The position numbers and the translations under genes were made by a program. Below are positions 16,034 to 23,958 of a DNA stretch of 33,201 nt, piece after piece. The DNA is from Gemmatimonadetes bacterium SCN 70-22 (lineage in GTDB: Bacteria > Gemmatimonadota > Gemmatimonadetes > Gemmatimonadales > Gemmatimonadaceae): the NCBI GenBank assembly GCA_001724275.1, contig MEDZ01000003.1, forward strand, positions 1-33,201, in the 5' to 3' direction. Numbering within the stretch: the stretch's first letter is position 1; each line of letters starts with the position of its first letter. The notes under the pieces are model-generated. The model saw only the letters and a list, made by a program, of their open reading frames with translations. It was not told where the DNA came from and ran no database searches.

Positions 16034-17979
16034 GCAGCGGCCTCCTTGCGCAGGCAGTAGGCCGCGACCTCGACCATCGCGCTGTCGAGAACGCCTTGGC
16101 CGAGGTCGGCGAAGACGATGGGCGGTGCCTCCTTCAGCAGAATCTCCTCACGCCACTTCTGGAAGCTCGAAAGAAAGAACCCGGTGCGAGACGTGACCGC
16201 TCCCAGGTAGCCCGTAGGGTGCAGGAGCTCGATGCCGCGCTCCACGAAGGCCGCGTAGACGTCGTTCCTTGTCCGCGGATAGGCGGACTCGAACTCCTTC
16301 TTCGCCGCTAGGCTGGCCGCGCCGAAGGGCGGGTTCATGAGCACCACATCGAAGCGCTTGCGGCAGAGGTCGATGAACGCGATGCCCTGCGCGGCATCGT
16401 CGGCGAAGAGCTGGCGGCGGACGCTCATCGACGCCGGCGCACCGGCGGCGTACTCTTGCAGGGCCTGGACGATGCGCTCCTCGGCCGAGTCGAAGAAGGA
16501 CTCATCAGAGACGCCGGAGAGGTCGAACTCGAGCTGGGGGTTCCGTGGGAGATCGAGTCCGGGCAGGATCCTCTGCGGCTCTCGTTGTTCGCGAAGAAAC
16601 TGCTCCCGCGCTTTCGCCACCGCGCTCTGGAGTGCCTGGTCGAGCTTGAGCAGCGAGCCGACCTCCCCGGCAAGGCGCATCTCCTCGACCATCCGCTGGA
16701 ATAGCGCGCCAAGCACCTGCGGCCGAAGCGACGAGGCGAACTCCACCACCATGCTTCGGTCCCCCGGCATCGGCTCAGCGGTGACGACGTTCGTGCGCTC
16801 GATCAGCGGGCGGTCTTGGGCCGCGACCTGGTGGTCGTTGTATGCGCGCTGCGCCCGCATCCAGAGCGCGAGACCAGCGATCTGCGCCGCGCGCGGGTCG
16901 ATGTCGACGCCGTGGAGGTTGTACTTGAGGATCAGCTCGGGGACGGCGCGGCGCAGGGCCAGCTCGGAGTCGTAGTCCTCTTTGAGTGTCCGGCCGGTGA
17001 CCTCAGATTTCGGCGTGGCCTCGGCACGCCAAGCCTCCTCGTAGATGCCGAAGAAGCTATGCGTGGGATCGCCGGCGAGCAGGTCGAAAGCGTAGAGCAG
17101 GAAGTGGCCGGAGCCACACGCGGGGTCCAGTACGCGCAGATCGCGAGGGTCTTTGGCGGGGCGCTCCTCGAAGCCCTCTTCGGGCTTCACGAGATATTCG
17201 AGGTGGGCGAGCTGCGAGTCGGCTCCACGCATCTCACACCACGTCCGGCCGAGCGAGTTGTCGGTCAGGAACTGGACGACGTAGCGCGGGGTGAAGAACT
17301 GGTTGCGGACGGCGAGCTCCCGGCTGTTGCGTGGGGCTTGGCTCTCGGCCCGCATCTGGCGACGCTCGTCTTGGCCGTTGAAGAACTGGTAGACCCAGCC
17401 AATGGTCTCGTCCTCGCCCCACACCCGCGCGAGCTCGGTGGCGTTCAGAATCTCGAGGAGCTTCTCGAAGGTCGCGCGCTTGGGCCAGAGCATGCTCGAT
17501 GGATCGCGACGGTCGAAGAGAACCTTCACCTCGGTTGACAGCTCGTCGAACAGCGACTCGATGTAGAGCCGGTAGCCGGCGCTATCGGGCAGGAGCAGAA
17601 GACCTGGCGCCATACCGCAAAACTCACGGTAGCCCGCCGACTTATCGCCTCTGGTGATACACTCCTGCACGAGCCTCCGGGCCTCGAGCATCTTGAGTGC
17701 CACGAAGCGGTTGAACGTGGTGAAGGCAGCATCGCGCAAGAAGGTTGCGACAGCGGTCGCGGAGGTGATGCCCTGCGAGCGCTTGTGAGCCACGGCGGCC
17801 ACCAGCTTGTCCCACAGCACGCGGTCGCGAAGAGACAGGTGCGCACCGGGGGCGAGCGGGATCCGTCCATCGACGAAGATGTCATAGCGGCCCTCAAGCT
17901 GCTCCCTGAACTCCTGTTCGAGGAGCCGCCGCGCCTCTTGAGTGGCGCGTTCAATGGCGTTGCGTGTGTCCTTGTCCAT
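16030..17979 (-). CDS. pglX: PglX N-terminal (methyltransferase) half of split PglX
   Basis: A 649-aa protein aligning with the first half of the intact PglX, which is about 1311 aa. It has the N-terminal helical domain, motif I DPACGSGHF at about 285-293, and motif IV NPPFG at about 547-551. It ends at VEVAAYCLRKEAAA, exactly where the intact copy continues YCLERSSSNGERRTVF. All catalytic methyltransferase elements are present, while the recognition region is encoded 3.3 kb further along the operon. The segment between motifs I and IV is longer than in the paralogue (extra residues around LPGLDLPRNPQLEF). The ATG at 17979 has AGGGGC upstream and lies 13 bases after the brxC stop. The stop codon is shared in an ATGA overlap with the HEPN-like gene, so this end looks selected, not accidental. 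Confidence 0.9.
   Translation of the reverse strand: MDKDTRNAIERATQEARRLLEQEFREQLEGRYDIFVDGRIPLAPGAHLSLRDRVLWDKLVAAVAHKRSQGITSATAVATFLRDAAFTTFNRFVALKMLEARRLVQECITRGDKSAGYREFCGMAPGLLLLPDSAGYRLYIESLFDELSTEVKVLFDRRDPSSMLWPKRATFEKLLEILNATELARVWGEDETIGWVYQFFNGQDERRQMRAESQAPRNSRELAVRNQFFTPRYVVQFLTDNSLGRTWCEMRGADSQLAHLEYLVKPEEGFEERPAKDPRDLRVLDPACGSGHFLLYAFDLLAGDPTHSFFGIYEEAWRAEATPKSEVTGRTLKEDYDSELALRRAVPELILKYNLHGVDIDPRAAQIAGLALWMRAQRAYNDHQVAAQDRPLIERTNVVTAEPMPGDRSMVVEFASSLRPQVLGALFQRMVEEMRLAGEVGSLLKLDQALQSAVAKAREQFLREQREPQRILPGLDLPRNPQLEFDLSGVSDESFFDSAEERIVQALQEYAAGAPASMSVRRQLFADDAAQGIAFIDLCRKRFDVVLMNPPFGAASLAAKKEFESAYPRTRNDVYAAFVERGIELLHPTGYLGAVTSRTGFFLSSFQKWREEILLKEAPPIVFADLGQGVLDSAMVEVAAYCLRKEAAA
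17085..17735. repeat. Direct repeat copy D: N-terminal block of pglX N-half
   Basis: Partner of 9585-10240, same orientation. Recombination between the two copies would remove the whole three-gene cassette and the C-half, and restore a single continuous pglX. Boundaries are by eye. Confidence 0.8.
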
Positions 17980-17992
17980 CTCGCGGGCGCCC

Positions 17993-20900
17993 CTATTGAA
18001 CGATGACCTTCTTTCCGGCGCCGATGAGGCGCGCGCACTCTTCGCGCACGCCGTCGAGCGCGGCCTCGAGCTGCTCCTCGGTCTCGATGCCCCCGGCGAA
18101 GTAGCTGCCGACGCTCACGGTGACGACGCGCTCGCCGTCGATGATGTGCCGTAGCGCGGCCACGGCCGCGCGCAGGCGCCCCTCGCAGGCGTCGCGGTCC
18201 GCGCGCAGCTGCGGGATCGGCACATGTTCCGCGCCACACTTCATCCCTCGCTCGAAGGGCTCGGCGAGGCGACGCTGCTGGTCCTCGTCGATCTCGGACC
18301 AGCCCGGCGTCTTGATGAGCTTGTCGAACGCCTTGGTGTACACGGCGACGCGGGCATCGAGCGCCTCGTCCTCGCGGCGCGCGTACTCGGTCTCGATGGC
18401 CTTGGTGTTCTGCTCGATGGACGGCAGCTCCTTGAAGAACGTCTCGCGCGCGAGAAGGTCTTCGAGCGACGCGGCGCGCGTGCGCAGCTCGTCGGTGACG
18501 TCCGACTCCTGGCTCAGGAAGCTCCAGAGCACGCCCTGCGCCTTGCGCGCGCGCTCGAGGTCGTGAAGGCGCGGCTCGCTGAGCACTTGCTCGAGCTCCA
18601 CGGCCCGCTTGATGGCGTCCTTGATGCCCCGATGGCTCGTATTGAAAGTCGCGATCGCGTTGTCCTCGGAGCCCCGGAGGATCGCCTTCATCTGGCCGAT
18701 GGCCCCGTCGAGCACCGTGCCGCCCGGCAGACGGTGCGCGGTGAGCGTCGCGAGCGCGGACGCGACGGTGTCCTCGTTGCGTGCGACCTCCCTGCGGAGC
18801 TCGGTGACGATGGCACCGGCGTTCAGCTCCTTCACCTCGGTGCCGAAGGTGTCGCGGAAGGCCTCGGAGGCCTTCACCAGCTCCTCGAACTCGATCCCCT
18901 TCTTCGGGCGGAAGGCCGCCTGCCGGAACAAGTTGTTGTTCGAGAAGGTGTCGCGCGCCTCGACGCCGGTGACCGAGTCGATCGTCTGGCCCTTGCTGAT
19001 CGCCTCGATCCTGCCGGCGCGCAGCAGCGAGAGGACGAGCAGGCGCACGACCTCGAAGTCCCAGCCGAACGGCTCCTTCGCAAACTCCTCAGTGAGGTAT
19101 CGGCCGCTCGCGGTGTCGCCGTAGTTGGCACGCTCCTCGATGCGGTCGAGCACTTCCTTCAGTGGCCCGCTCTCCGTGCGAAAGACGGTCTTGCCTTTCT
19201 CGTCGCGCAGGAGGCCGATGCTGCTGAACACGCTGGGCAGGCCCTGAAGGTTCTCTGCGGTGAAAAGGGCGTCGATTCCCTTCTTCACGTCCGCCGCCTT
19301 CGCTGAAGCCTCCTTAAAGCGGTCAAAGACCTCGGGCAGTACCTGTCCGAGCACCTCAGCTGCGGTCTTGCCCACGTCGACAGCGCGGTTGTTGGGACTG
19401 CGGTCGTTGCCGCGAAAGTAGATGCGGCCCGAGAGGCATGCAGCGCGCAGTCGGCGCCGAAGTTCCTCGCTGTGGCGACGCAGGCGAACCCGCTCCTCGG
19501 CGATCAGGGCAGGCGTGTCGTCGCCCTTGGTCTCGCGCTCCTTGCGCGCGAGCATCTCCTTCGAGCGGAAAAGCTCCACCGTCTCGCGGTCGATGGAATC
19601 GTCCAGCGCGATGCACCAGAAGACATGCTTTTTTCCCTGCTGGCTGCGCGTGCGCAGCTCGGCGGCCATCGTGTCAAAGTCCTTCCCGTCCTCGGCGAGG
19701 TAGACCTGGAACATCATGTCGCCCGCGGTGATCTCGCGACCGTGGATCGCTAGGCCCGCCTTGAAGGTCTTCGTGTCCACGAGGCTGTGCGACGGCTGCG
19801 GTTGCCAGAACCCCGATAGCATCTCCTGGTAGAGTCGGTGAGAGTCACCTGGCTTCGGACTGATTCCATTGCGAAGGCGCTCCCAGTCGTCCTCGGCGGG
19901 CGTGGGGATGCGATAGCCGTCGTCGCCATGGCGAACCTGATGCGCATCTTCGAGCGCTCGCAGGGCCTCCTTCACCGAGGCGAGCTGCGAATCTCCGCCG
20001 ACGCTGCCGTGAAGGGCCGCCGCGATGTTCTCGGCGCTGCGGTGCACGCTTTTCACGTACTGCAGCAGGCAGGTAACCTTCGCGACCGGCTGGGCGAGTG
20101 GGTGCTCCACGACCTTCGACAGGGCGGAGATCTTCGCGCGCACCTCGGAACCGATATTCCCCTCGATGAGATCGTAGACTTGGTCGAGACGCACAAGGTC
20201 GCCGAGCTCCGCGTCGGCGAGGTTCACGGCTGGGTTGATCAGGAGCTGTTGTGCCAGCTTGATGATGGTGCGGTTCGCACCGCCGACGTGCTTGCTCGCG
20301 CCGCCCTGCGTACGCAGACCCGAGACGACCTGGATGATCAGGTCGATCTGGTAGGGCAGTAGCGGGTACAGGTCGATGAACGCCTCGCGTGACAGCTCCG
20401 GGAGCTTGATGTCGGCGGCGAGGCGCGTGTGCTGGGTGAGGCGGCCACGGTGCTCGTCGAAAAGCTTCCCGAGCGCGGCCTGCGCCGCGGCGTTCTTCGA
20501 AAGCACGCGGCGGCTGGTGACCTCGGAAATGTCACTCGGCTCGAGGTGGACCTGCAGCGGGAAGCGATCCATCAGGCGCGCGAGCTCGATCTTCTTGTCG
20601 TCGAGGCCGGAGACCAGCTCGCCAAGCTTCTCCTGCGAAGTGACGACGACCCAGTGCTTGCCGCGCCCCTTTACGCCGAGCTGCTGCACGACGGCCTGCA
20701 GGTCGAGCATCTTCTGGACGTCGCGCGCAACGAACTGGCCCACTTCGTCGACCACGAACATCAGCGAGTGTCCGGGCTTGCGGCGCTTCATCAGCTCACT
20801 CGCGCGCTCTGCGAGCTTGCCTGGGGATATGTCCGCCTTGTTCTTGACGGCCTTCACCCATGAATCGGCCATCGGGTACGTGTCGGGGTCGAGGCTATGG

Positions 20901-21538
20901 AGCACGCGGCTCGCTTCCGAGAGTGCGAACGCGACTTTGCCCTTCTCTGCGGCCCAATCCTTTTTGAAGATGCGCTTGTACTCCTTCTCGAAGCGTTCGA
21001 GCTCCTTCTTGTCTTCGAGACCGATCTCGAGCTCCGAGAGATCGAGGTCTTTCGCATAGCCGAGGCTCTGTAGGAAGAGCCCGTACATAATCTCGGTCAG
21101 CGACTGGTTGCCGCTGCGAATGCCGCGATCCGTCGAAACGTCGAAGATCACCGCGTGAGTCGGGATCTTCTCGTTGATGCTTCGTAGGAGGACTTGCAGC
21201 TGCTGAGAACCAGTGCGATCAGCGAACAGTGTGGCAGCCTTCTTACCGCCGACTGACCTGTTCTCGATCGAGAGTCCGAGCATCTTCGCGAAGCTCGACT
21301 TACCAGAACCGAAGAATCCCGAGACCCAAACCGCGATCCCTTCGTGAGGCTTATTCGGGGTCTCGGCGTATCGCTCGAAAACGTCGACGTAGTGCTTGCT
21401 GATGGCGTCTGTGACGACGTACTCCCTGATCTCGTCGCGAATGATCTCCGCGTCGCTCTGGTCGACTTTGATGACCTCTTCGATGCGTCGGTAGATATCG
21501 CCGGCGAAGAGTGTCTTGATTCGTTCCGGAGTGGTCAT
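17993..21538 (-). CDS. brxC: BrxC (PglY-like), large BREX ATPase
   Basis: An 1181-aa protein of normal BrxC length. BrxC/PglY proteins are large P-loop ATPases required for BREX and reported to work with BrxB and PglZ. The N-terminus is typical (LFAGDIYRRIEEVIKVDQSD), followed by Walker A at 74-81 (GFFGSGKS) and a Walker B strand LMFVVDEVGQF at about 258-268. A strand WVVVTSQEKL beyond it suits sensor 1. The C-terminal half (about 880-1120) is rich in charged heptads and probably forms long coiled coils. The gene follows brxB by 11 bases and precedes the pglX N-half by 13. No strong Shine-Dalgarno sequence is seen at the ATG, so it may depend on reinitiation. Confidence 0.95.
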   Translation of the reverse strand: MTTPERIKTLFAGDIYRRIEEVIKVDQSDAEIIRDEIREYVVTDAISKHYVDVFERYAETPNKPHEGIAVWVSGFFGSGKSSFAKMLGLSIENRSVGGKKAATLFADRTGSQQLQVLLRSINEKIPTHAVIFDVSTDRGIRSGNQSLTEIMYGLFLQSLGYAKDLDLSELEIGLEDKKELERFEKEYKRIFKKDWAAEKGKVAFALSEASRVLHSLDPDTYPMADSWVKAVKNKADISPGKLAERASELMKRRKPGHSLMFVVDEVGQFVARDVQKMLDLQAVVQQLGVKGRGKHWVVVTSQEKLGELVSGLDDKKIELARLMDRFPLQVHLEPSDISEVTSRRVLSKNAAAQAALGKLFDEHRGRLTQHTRLAADIKLPELSREAFIDLYPLLPYQIDLIIQVVSGLRTQGGASKHVGGANRTIIKLAQQLLINPAVNLADAELGDLVRLDQVYDLIEGNIGSEVRAKISALSKVVEHPLAQPVAKVTCLLQYVKSVHRSAENIAAALHGSVGGDSQLASVKEALRALEDAHQVRHGDDGYRIPTPAEDDWERLRNGISPKPGDSHRLYQEMLSGFWQPQPSHSLVDTKTFKAGLAIHGREITAGDMMFQVYLAEDGKDFDTMAAELRTRSQQGKKHVFWCIALDDSIDRETVELFRSKEMLARKERETKGDDTPALIAEERVRLRRHSEELRRRLRAACLSGRIYFRGNDRSPNNRAVDVGKTAAEVLGQVLPEVFDRFKEASAKAADVKKGIDALFTAENLQGLPSVFSSIGLLRDEKGKTVFRTESGPLKEVLDRIEERANYGDTASGRYLTEEFAKEPFGWDFEVVRLLVLSLLRAGRIEAISKGQTIDSVTGVEARDTFSNNNLFRQAAFRPKKGIEFEELVKASEAFRDTFGTEVKELNAGAIVTELRREVARNEDTVASALATLTAHRLPGGTVLDGAIGQMKAILRGSEDNAIATFNTSHRGIKDAIKRAVELEQVLSEPRLHDLERARKAQGVLWSFLSQESDVTDELRTRAASLEDLLARETFFKELPSIEQNTKAIETEYARREDEALDARVAVYTKAFDKLIKTPGWSEIDEDQQRRLAEPFERGMKCGAEHVPIPQLRADRDACEGRLRAAVAALRHIIDGERVVTVSVGSYFAGGIETEEQLEAALDGVREECARLIGAGKKVIVQ

Positions 21539-21549
21539 TTTCTATCGGC

Positions 21550-22125
21550 TCAGAAGATCTTCGGACGGTAGTTGTGCTCAGCGTCCAGGACGCCCATGAA
21601 GCGAAGCCCGGCCGCTCCATCCAGGTCACCGGGATAGAAGAGAACGGTGGGAACGAACACGCGCCCCTTCAATTGTTCCAGCAGCGAAAACGTCCGGTAC
21701 ATCGGGAACAGCGCACCGGTTCGCACAATGAAGACGATGTCGCGCAGCGGATCCGGACTCGGTGGCATCCGTTCGGACACCAGGTCTACGAGCGGCGCGT
21801 ACTCTGAGAGCACCGAGTGCACTGTTTCGACAATCGAGTGGACGCCCTGCTCGCGCTCGGCCTGATACCAGTCTTCGAGTGCCCGCTGCGAACGCATCGC
21901 CTCGTCGAGGCATTCCGCGAGCGAAATCCGCCAGACCCGCTTGCCCTTCTGCGAGAGACGCGTTTCCAGTAGCGACACCTGCCGTCGCAACTCGAACTCG
22001 TCCTCCGGATCGTATCGGAAGAGCGCATAGGGCATGTCGTGATAAGCACTGATGCGCTGGCGAGGATCGGGAAGCTCCAGCACGGGCTCGAGAATGTCCC
22101 TGAGTCGATACTCGAGCTCACTCAT
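21550..22125 (-). CDS. brxB: BrxB (DUF1788)
   Basis: A 191-aa protein of the DUF1788/BrxB family, an essential small BREX component without an assigned enzymatic activity. Recognisable segments are the N-terminal ELEYRLRDILEPVLELP, the central VFIVRTGALFPMYRTFSLLEQL, and the C-terminal VPTVLFYPGDLDG followed by LRFMGVLD near the end. The ATG at 22123-22125 is preferred over an in-frame start at 22164 because it gives an ATGA overlap with the brxA stop and matches the usual family N-terminus. Confidence 0.93.
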   Translation of the reverse strand: MSELEYRLRDILEPVLELPDPRQRISAYHDMPYALFRYDPEDEFELRRQVSLLETRLSQKGKRVWRISLAECLDEAMRSQRALEDWYQAEREQGVHSIVETVHSVLSEYAPLVDLVSERMPPSPDPLRDIVFIVRTGALFPMYRTFSLLEQLKGRVFVPTVLFYPGDLDGAAGLRFMGVLDAEHNYRPKIF

Positions 22126-22907
22126 GCGACCATCTGCTCCGCGTATTCCAGCGCGCTCGCACACGGGAGAGAGAGATGGACCAGACTTCCAGCGACGTGG
22201 TACTCCACCTTTCGGTATTGATGCAGGTGCAGCAACTCCTGCTCGACGTCGGATGGACGCATCATGAACAACCGCCAGTCAGGTGACGAGACAACTCTTC
22301 CCGGGTTGTAGTATTCGTCCTTCATTGCGTGCAGCAGGTAGATGAAGCTCTGCTCGGGGAGGTGATACGAGCTGAATTCCTTTACTACGCTGCCGCGGAG
22401 AAGTCCAAAGTCGGCTGCGAGCTTGAGCAGGCCAGAAGCAACTCTTTTCGTTGTCTCTTCCGCCCAATCGTGCTCGGTGATAGCGCCACGCGCATTTATG
22501 TCCGAGAGATATCGCTCGACATCATCTTGGCGCACGCGAAATACTCCGCTCTCATGCGCTTGAAACAGCCAGCTCTGGAGAAAATCACGCAGTAGAAATT
22601 CGTCGCGTGACATGTGCCAGAGGAGCAGCGGCTTCCATTCACCTATATCACACCCACGCTGAGCGAGAATGACGAGCGACCGGTCGCGACCCTCAGGGTC
22701 GAATCGACGATTCAGGACTTTCGCCACGTCGCGCAACCAGGTGGAGCTACGAGCGCCGATGAAGTTCGTAGCGCGCAGCAGGTCAAGGTTCTCACGCTTG
22801 GAGCGAACGAAGTCCCACGCCGCGAATACAGAGTAGGTCTCCTCGATCATCGCTCCCTTGATGATCGTGAACGATGACGCCACGTCGGCGCGCGACGCTG
22901 CGCTCAT
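22122..22907 (-). CDS. brxA: BrxA (DUF1819)
   Basis: A 261-aa protein of the DUF1819/BrxA family. The N-terminal signature SFTIIKGAMIEETYSVFAAW at 12-31 is clear. The remainder is helical, with WLRDVAKVLNRRF, a DVERYL-containing helix and the C-terminal LLHLHQYRKVEYHVAGSLVHL. Published structural work on an enterobacterial BrxA describes winged-helix-like DNA-binding domains, so a DNA-contact role is likely. Its ATG overlaps the brxE stop (ATGA, 22904-22907) and its stop overlaps the brxB start. Confidence 0.92.
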   Translation of the reverse strand: MSAASRADVASSFTIIKGAMIEETYSVFAAWDFVRSKRENLDLLRATNFIGARSSTWLRDVAKVLNRRFDPEGRDRSLVILAQRGCDIGEWKPLLLWHMSRDEFLLRDFLQSWLFQAHESGVFRVRQDDVERYLSDINARGAITEHDWAEETTKRVASGLLKLAADFGLLRGSVVKEFSSYHLPEQSFIYLLHAMKDEYYNPGRVVSSPDWRLFMMRPSDVEQELLHLHQYRKVEYHVAGSLVHLSLPCASALEYAEQMVA

Positions 22908-23464
22908 GCATCGCTCCGCCGCAGGTACGGAACGGCCGGATGTCCAGGCTCCCCGCGTGCAAAACCCAGCGCGAGCAGTGCGATATCCGCATTCGTTCCG
23001 GCGTATGTCCCTGGCAAGGGTACGGCGCGCCCCTCCGCGGAGCGACGAAGCCTGGTGAAGCGCTCAAGATCTTCGGCGCTCACGAGCTCTCGCGACTGGA
23101 GTGCGCCAAGAAGATCATCTCCCGGCAGCGTTTCGAGCTGTGCGAAGAAAGGATCCCACTCGCCGGCGTTGTCGAGCCACCGCTCCCAGCGGGAGTCAAA
23201 CTCCTCCTCGGTCGCCTCCGGAAGGCGCCACAAGTTGACGCAGCCGGGAGGGTCAAACAGCTCGGCGCATCGATGCGCGGCGACGGCGAAGACCGACCGG
23301 GCCTGGGCGAACCGATGGGTGCGGGGGAAGCCGCGACGCAGCGCGACGGCTCCGAGCTTTCCAAGTTGCCCTTTGGTATTCCACCATCTCGCGAGGTCCA
23401 TTTCGCCGAAACGGGCGACGACGAGGCGGATCTTCAGCAGTCGGTCGAGGTCGATCTCGGTCAC
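22904..23464 (-). CDS. brxE: BrxE-family protein, first gene of the BREX operon
   Basis: A protein of about 186 aa. The N-terminal segments TEIDLDRLLKIRLVVARFGE, WWNTKGQLGKLG and PRTHRFAQARSVFAVAAHRC, with a CVNLW-like motif (here CVNLWRLPEATEEEFD), are ones I associate with BrxE, a small first-gene component described for type 6 BREX. Its molecular role is not established. The GTG at 23462-23464 is chosen because it gives MTEIDLDRLL at the N-terminus; the open frame extends to a TTG at 23501-23503. Neither start has a good Shine-Dalgarno sequence. The coding sequence overlaps brxA by ATGA. Finding it in front of a brxL-containing type 1 set is unusual. Confidence 0.75.
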   Translation of the reverse strand: MTEIDLDRLLKIRLVVARFGEMDLARWWNTKGQLGKLGAVALRRGFPRTHRFAQARSVFAVAAHRCAELFDPPGCVNLWRLPEATEEEFDSRWERWLDNAGEWDPFFAQLETLPGDDLLGALQSRELVSAEDLERFTRLRRSAEGRAVPLPGTYAGTNADIALLALGFARGEPGHPAVPYLRRSDA

Positions 23465-23958
23465 GTCCGGCAAGTTCTCAGTCGTATGAGGAAGGTGAAT
23501 CAACCATTCTCACTGTCGCTCGCTGCGGCGGGCAGAAGTGTATGGACACCATAGACTTACGACACGGAATGGGTCGGCTGTCCTCCGAGGCCGCTTGGGA
23601 CGTTCGAGGCGGTCCGAGTCGCTCACAACACGATACTATGGAATCGTACGTTTCTGGCCCGCACCTCCCGTTCCATGAGCGTCCCGCGTCGTGATGAATG
23701 GGGTGATCAGACGCCGGCGCTCAGAGCCGTAAACGATAAGCCCGCGCGGTGACAGCGACCAGAACTATGGCGCGCGGAATCTTCGACTGACCCGTGATCC
23801 TCGTTCCTCAAACGGGGGGTAGATCAGAACGAGCAGCGGTTACACAGCCCTCAGGGCACCCGCCCCTGGTTCGTGCATGCTCTCGCGTCGTGAGCGGCCG
23901 GCCGACGCCGCGCCCCCTATGCATTCCCCTCCGTCGGTCTCTTAGAAGTCACTGGTCC
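23465..23958. other. Gene-free upstream region of the BREX operon
   Basis: No convincing coding sequence is seen here. It must carry the BREX promoter on the minus strand and the 3' flank of the HNH gene. It holds a strong inverted repeat at 23536-23558 and a looser one at 23800-23833 (CTCGTTC/GAACGAG with a 20-base loop). I could not identify a confident -35/-10 pair. No gene for a BrxR/WYL-type regulator is present in the window. Confidence 0.6.
23536..23558. promoter_or_regulatory. Inverted repeat upstream of brxE, candidate operator
   Basis: Arms AAGTGTATGG and CCATAGACTT flank a 3-base ACA spacer; nine of ten positions are complementary. It lies 33-94 bases upstream of the possible brxE starts, where a repressor of the operon would bind. 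The two-fold symmetry with short spacer suits a dimeric regulator better than a terminator. The role is inferred from position and symmetry only. Confidence 0.4.

Noticed and set aside
16030-17979. Frameshift or sequencing error as the cause of the short PglX
   Set aside because: The N-half stop overlaps the start of a complete gene, three full genes follow, and the missing half resumes with its own ATG. A base error could not create 3.3 kb of coupled coding sequence.
23630-23647. Inverted repeat ACGAT/ATCGT as a second operator
   Set aside because: Arms of only 5 bp around 8 bases are expected by chance in a region this long.
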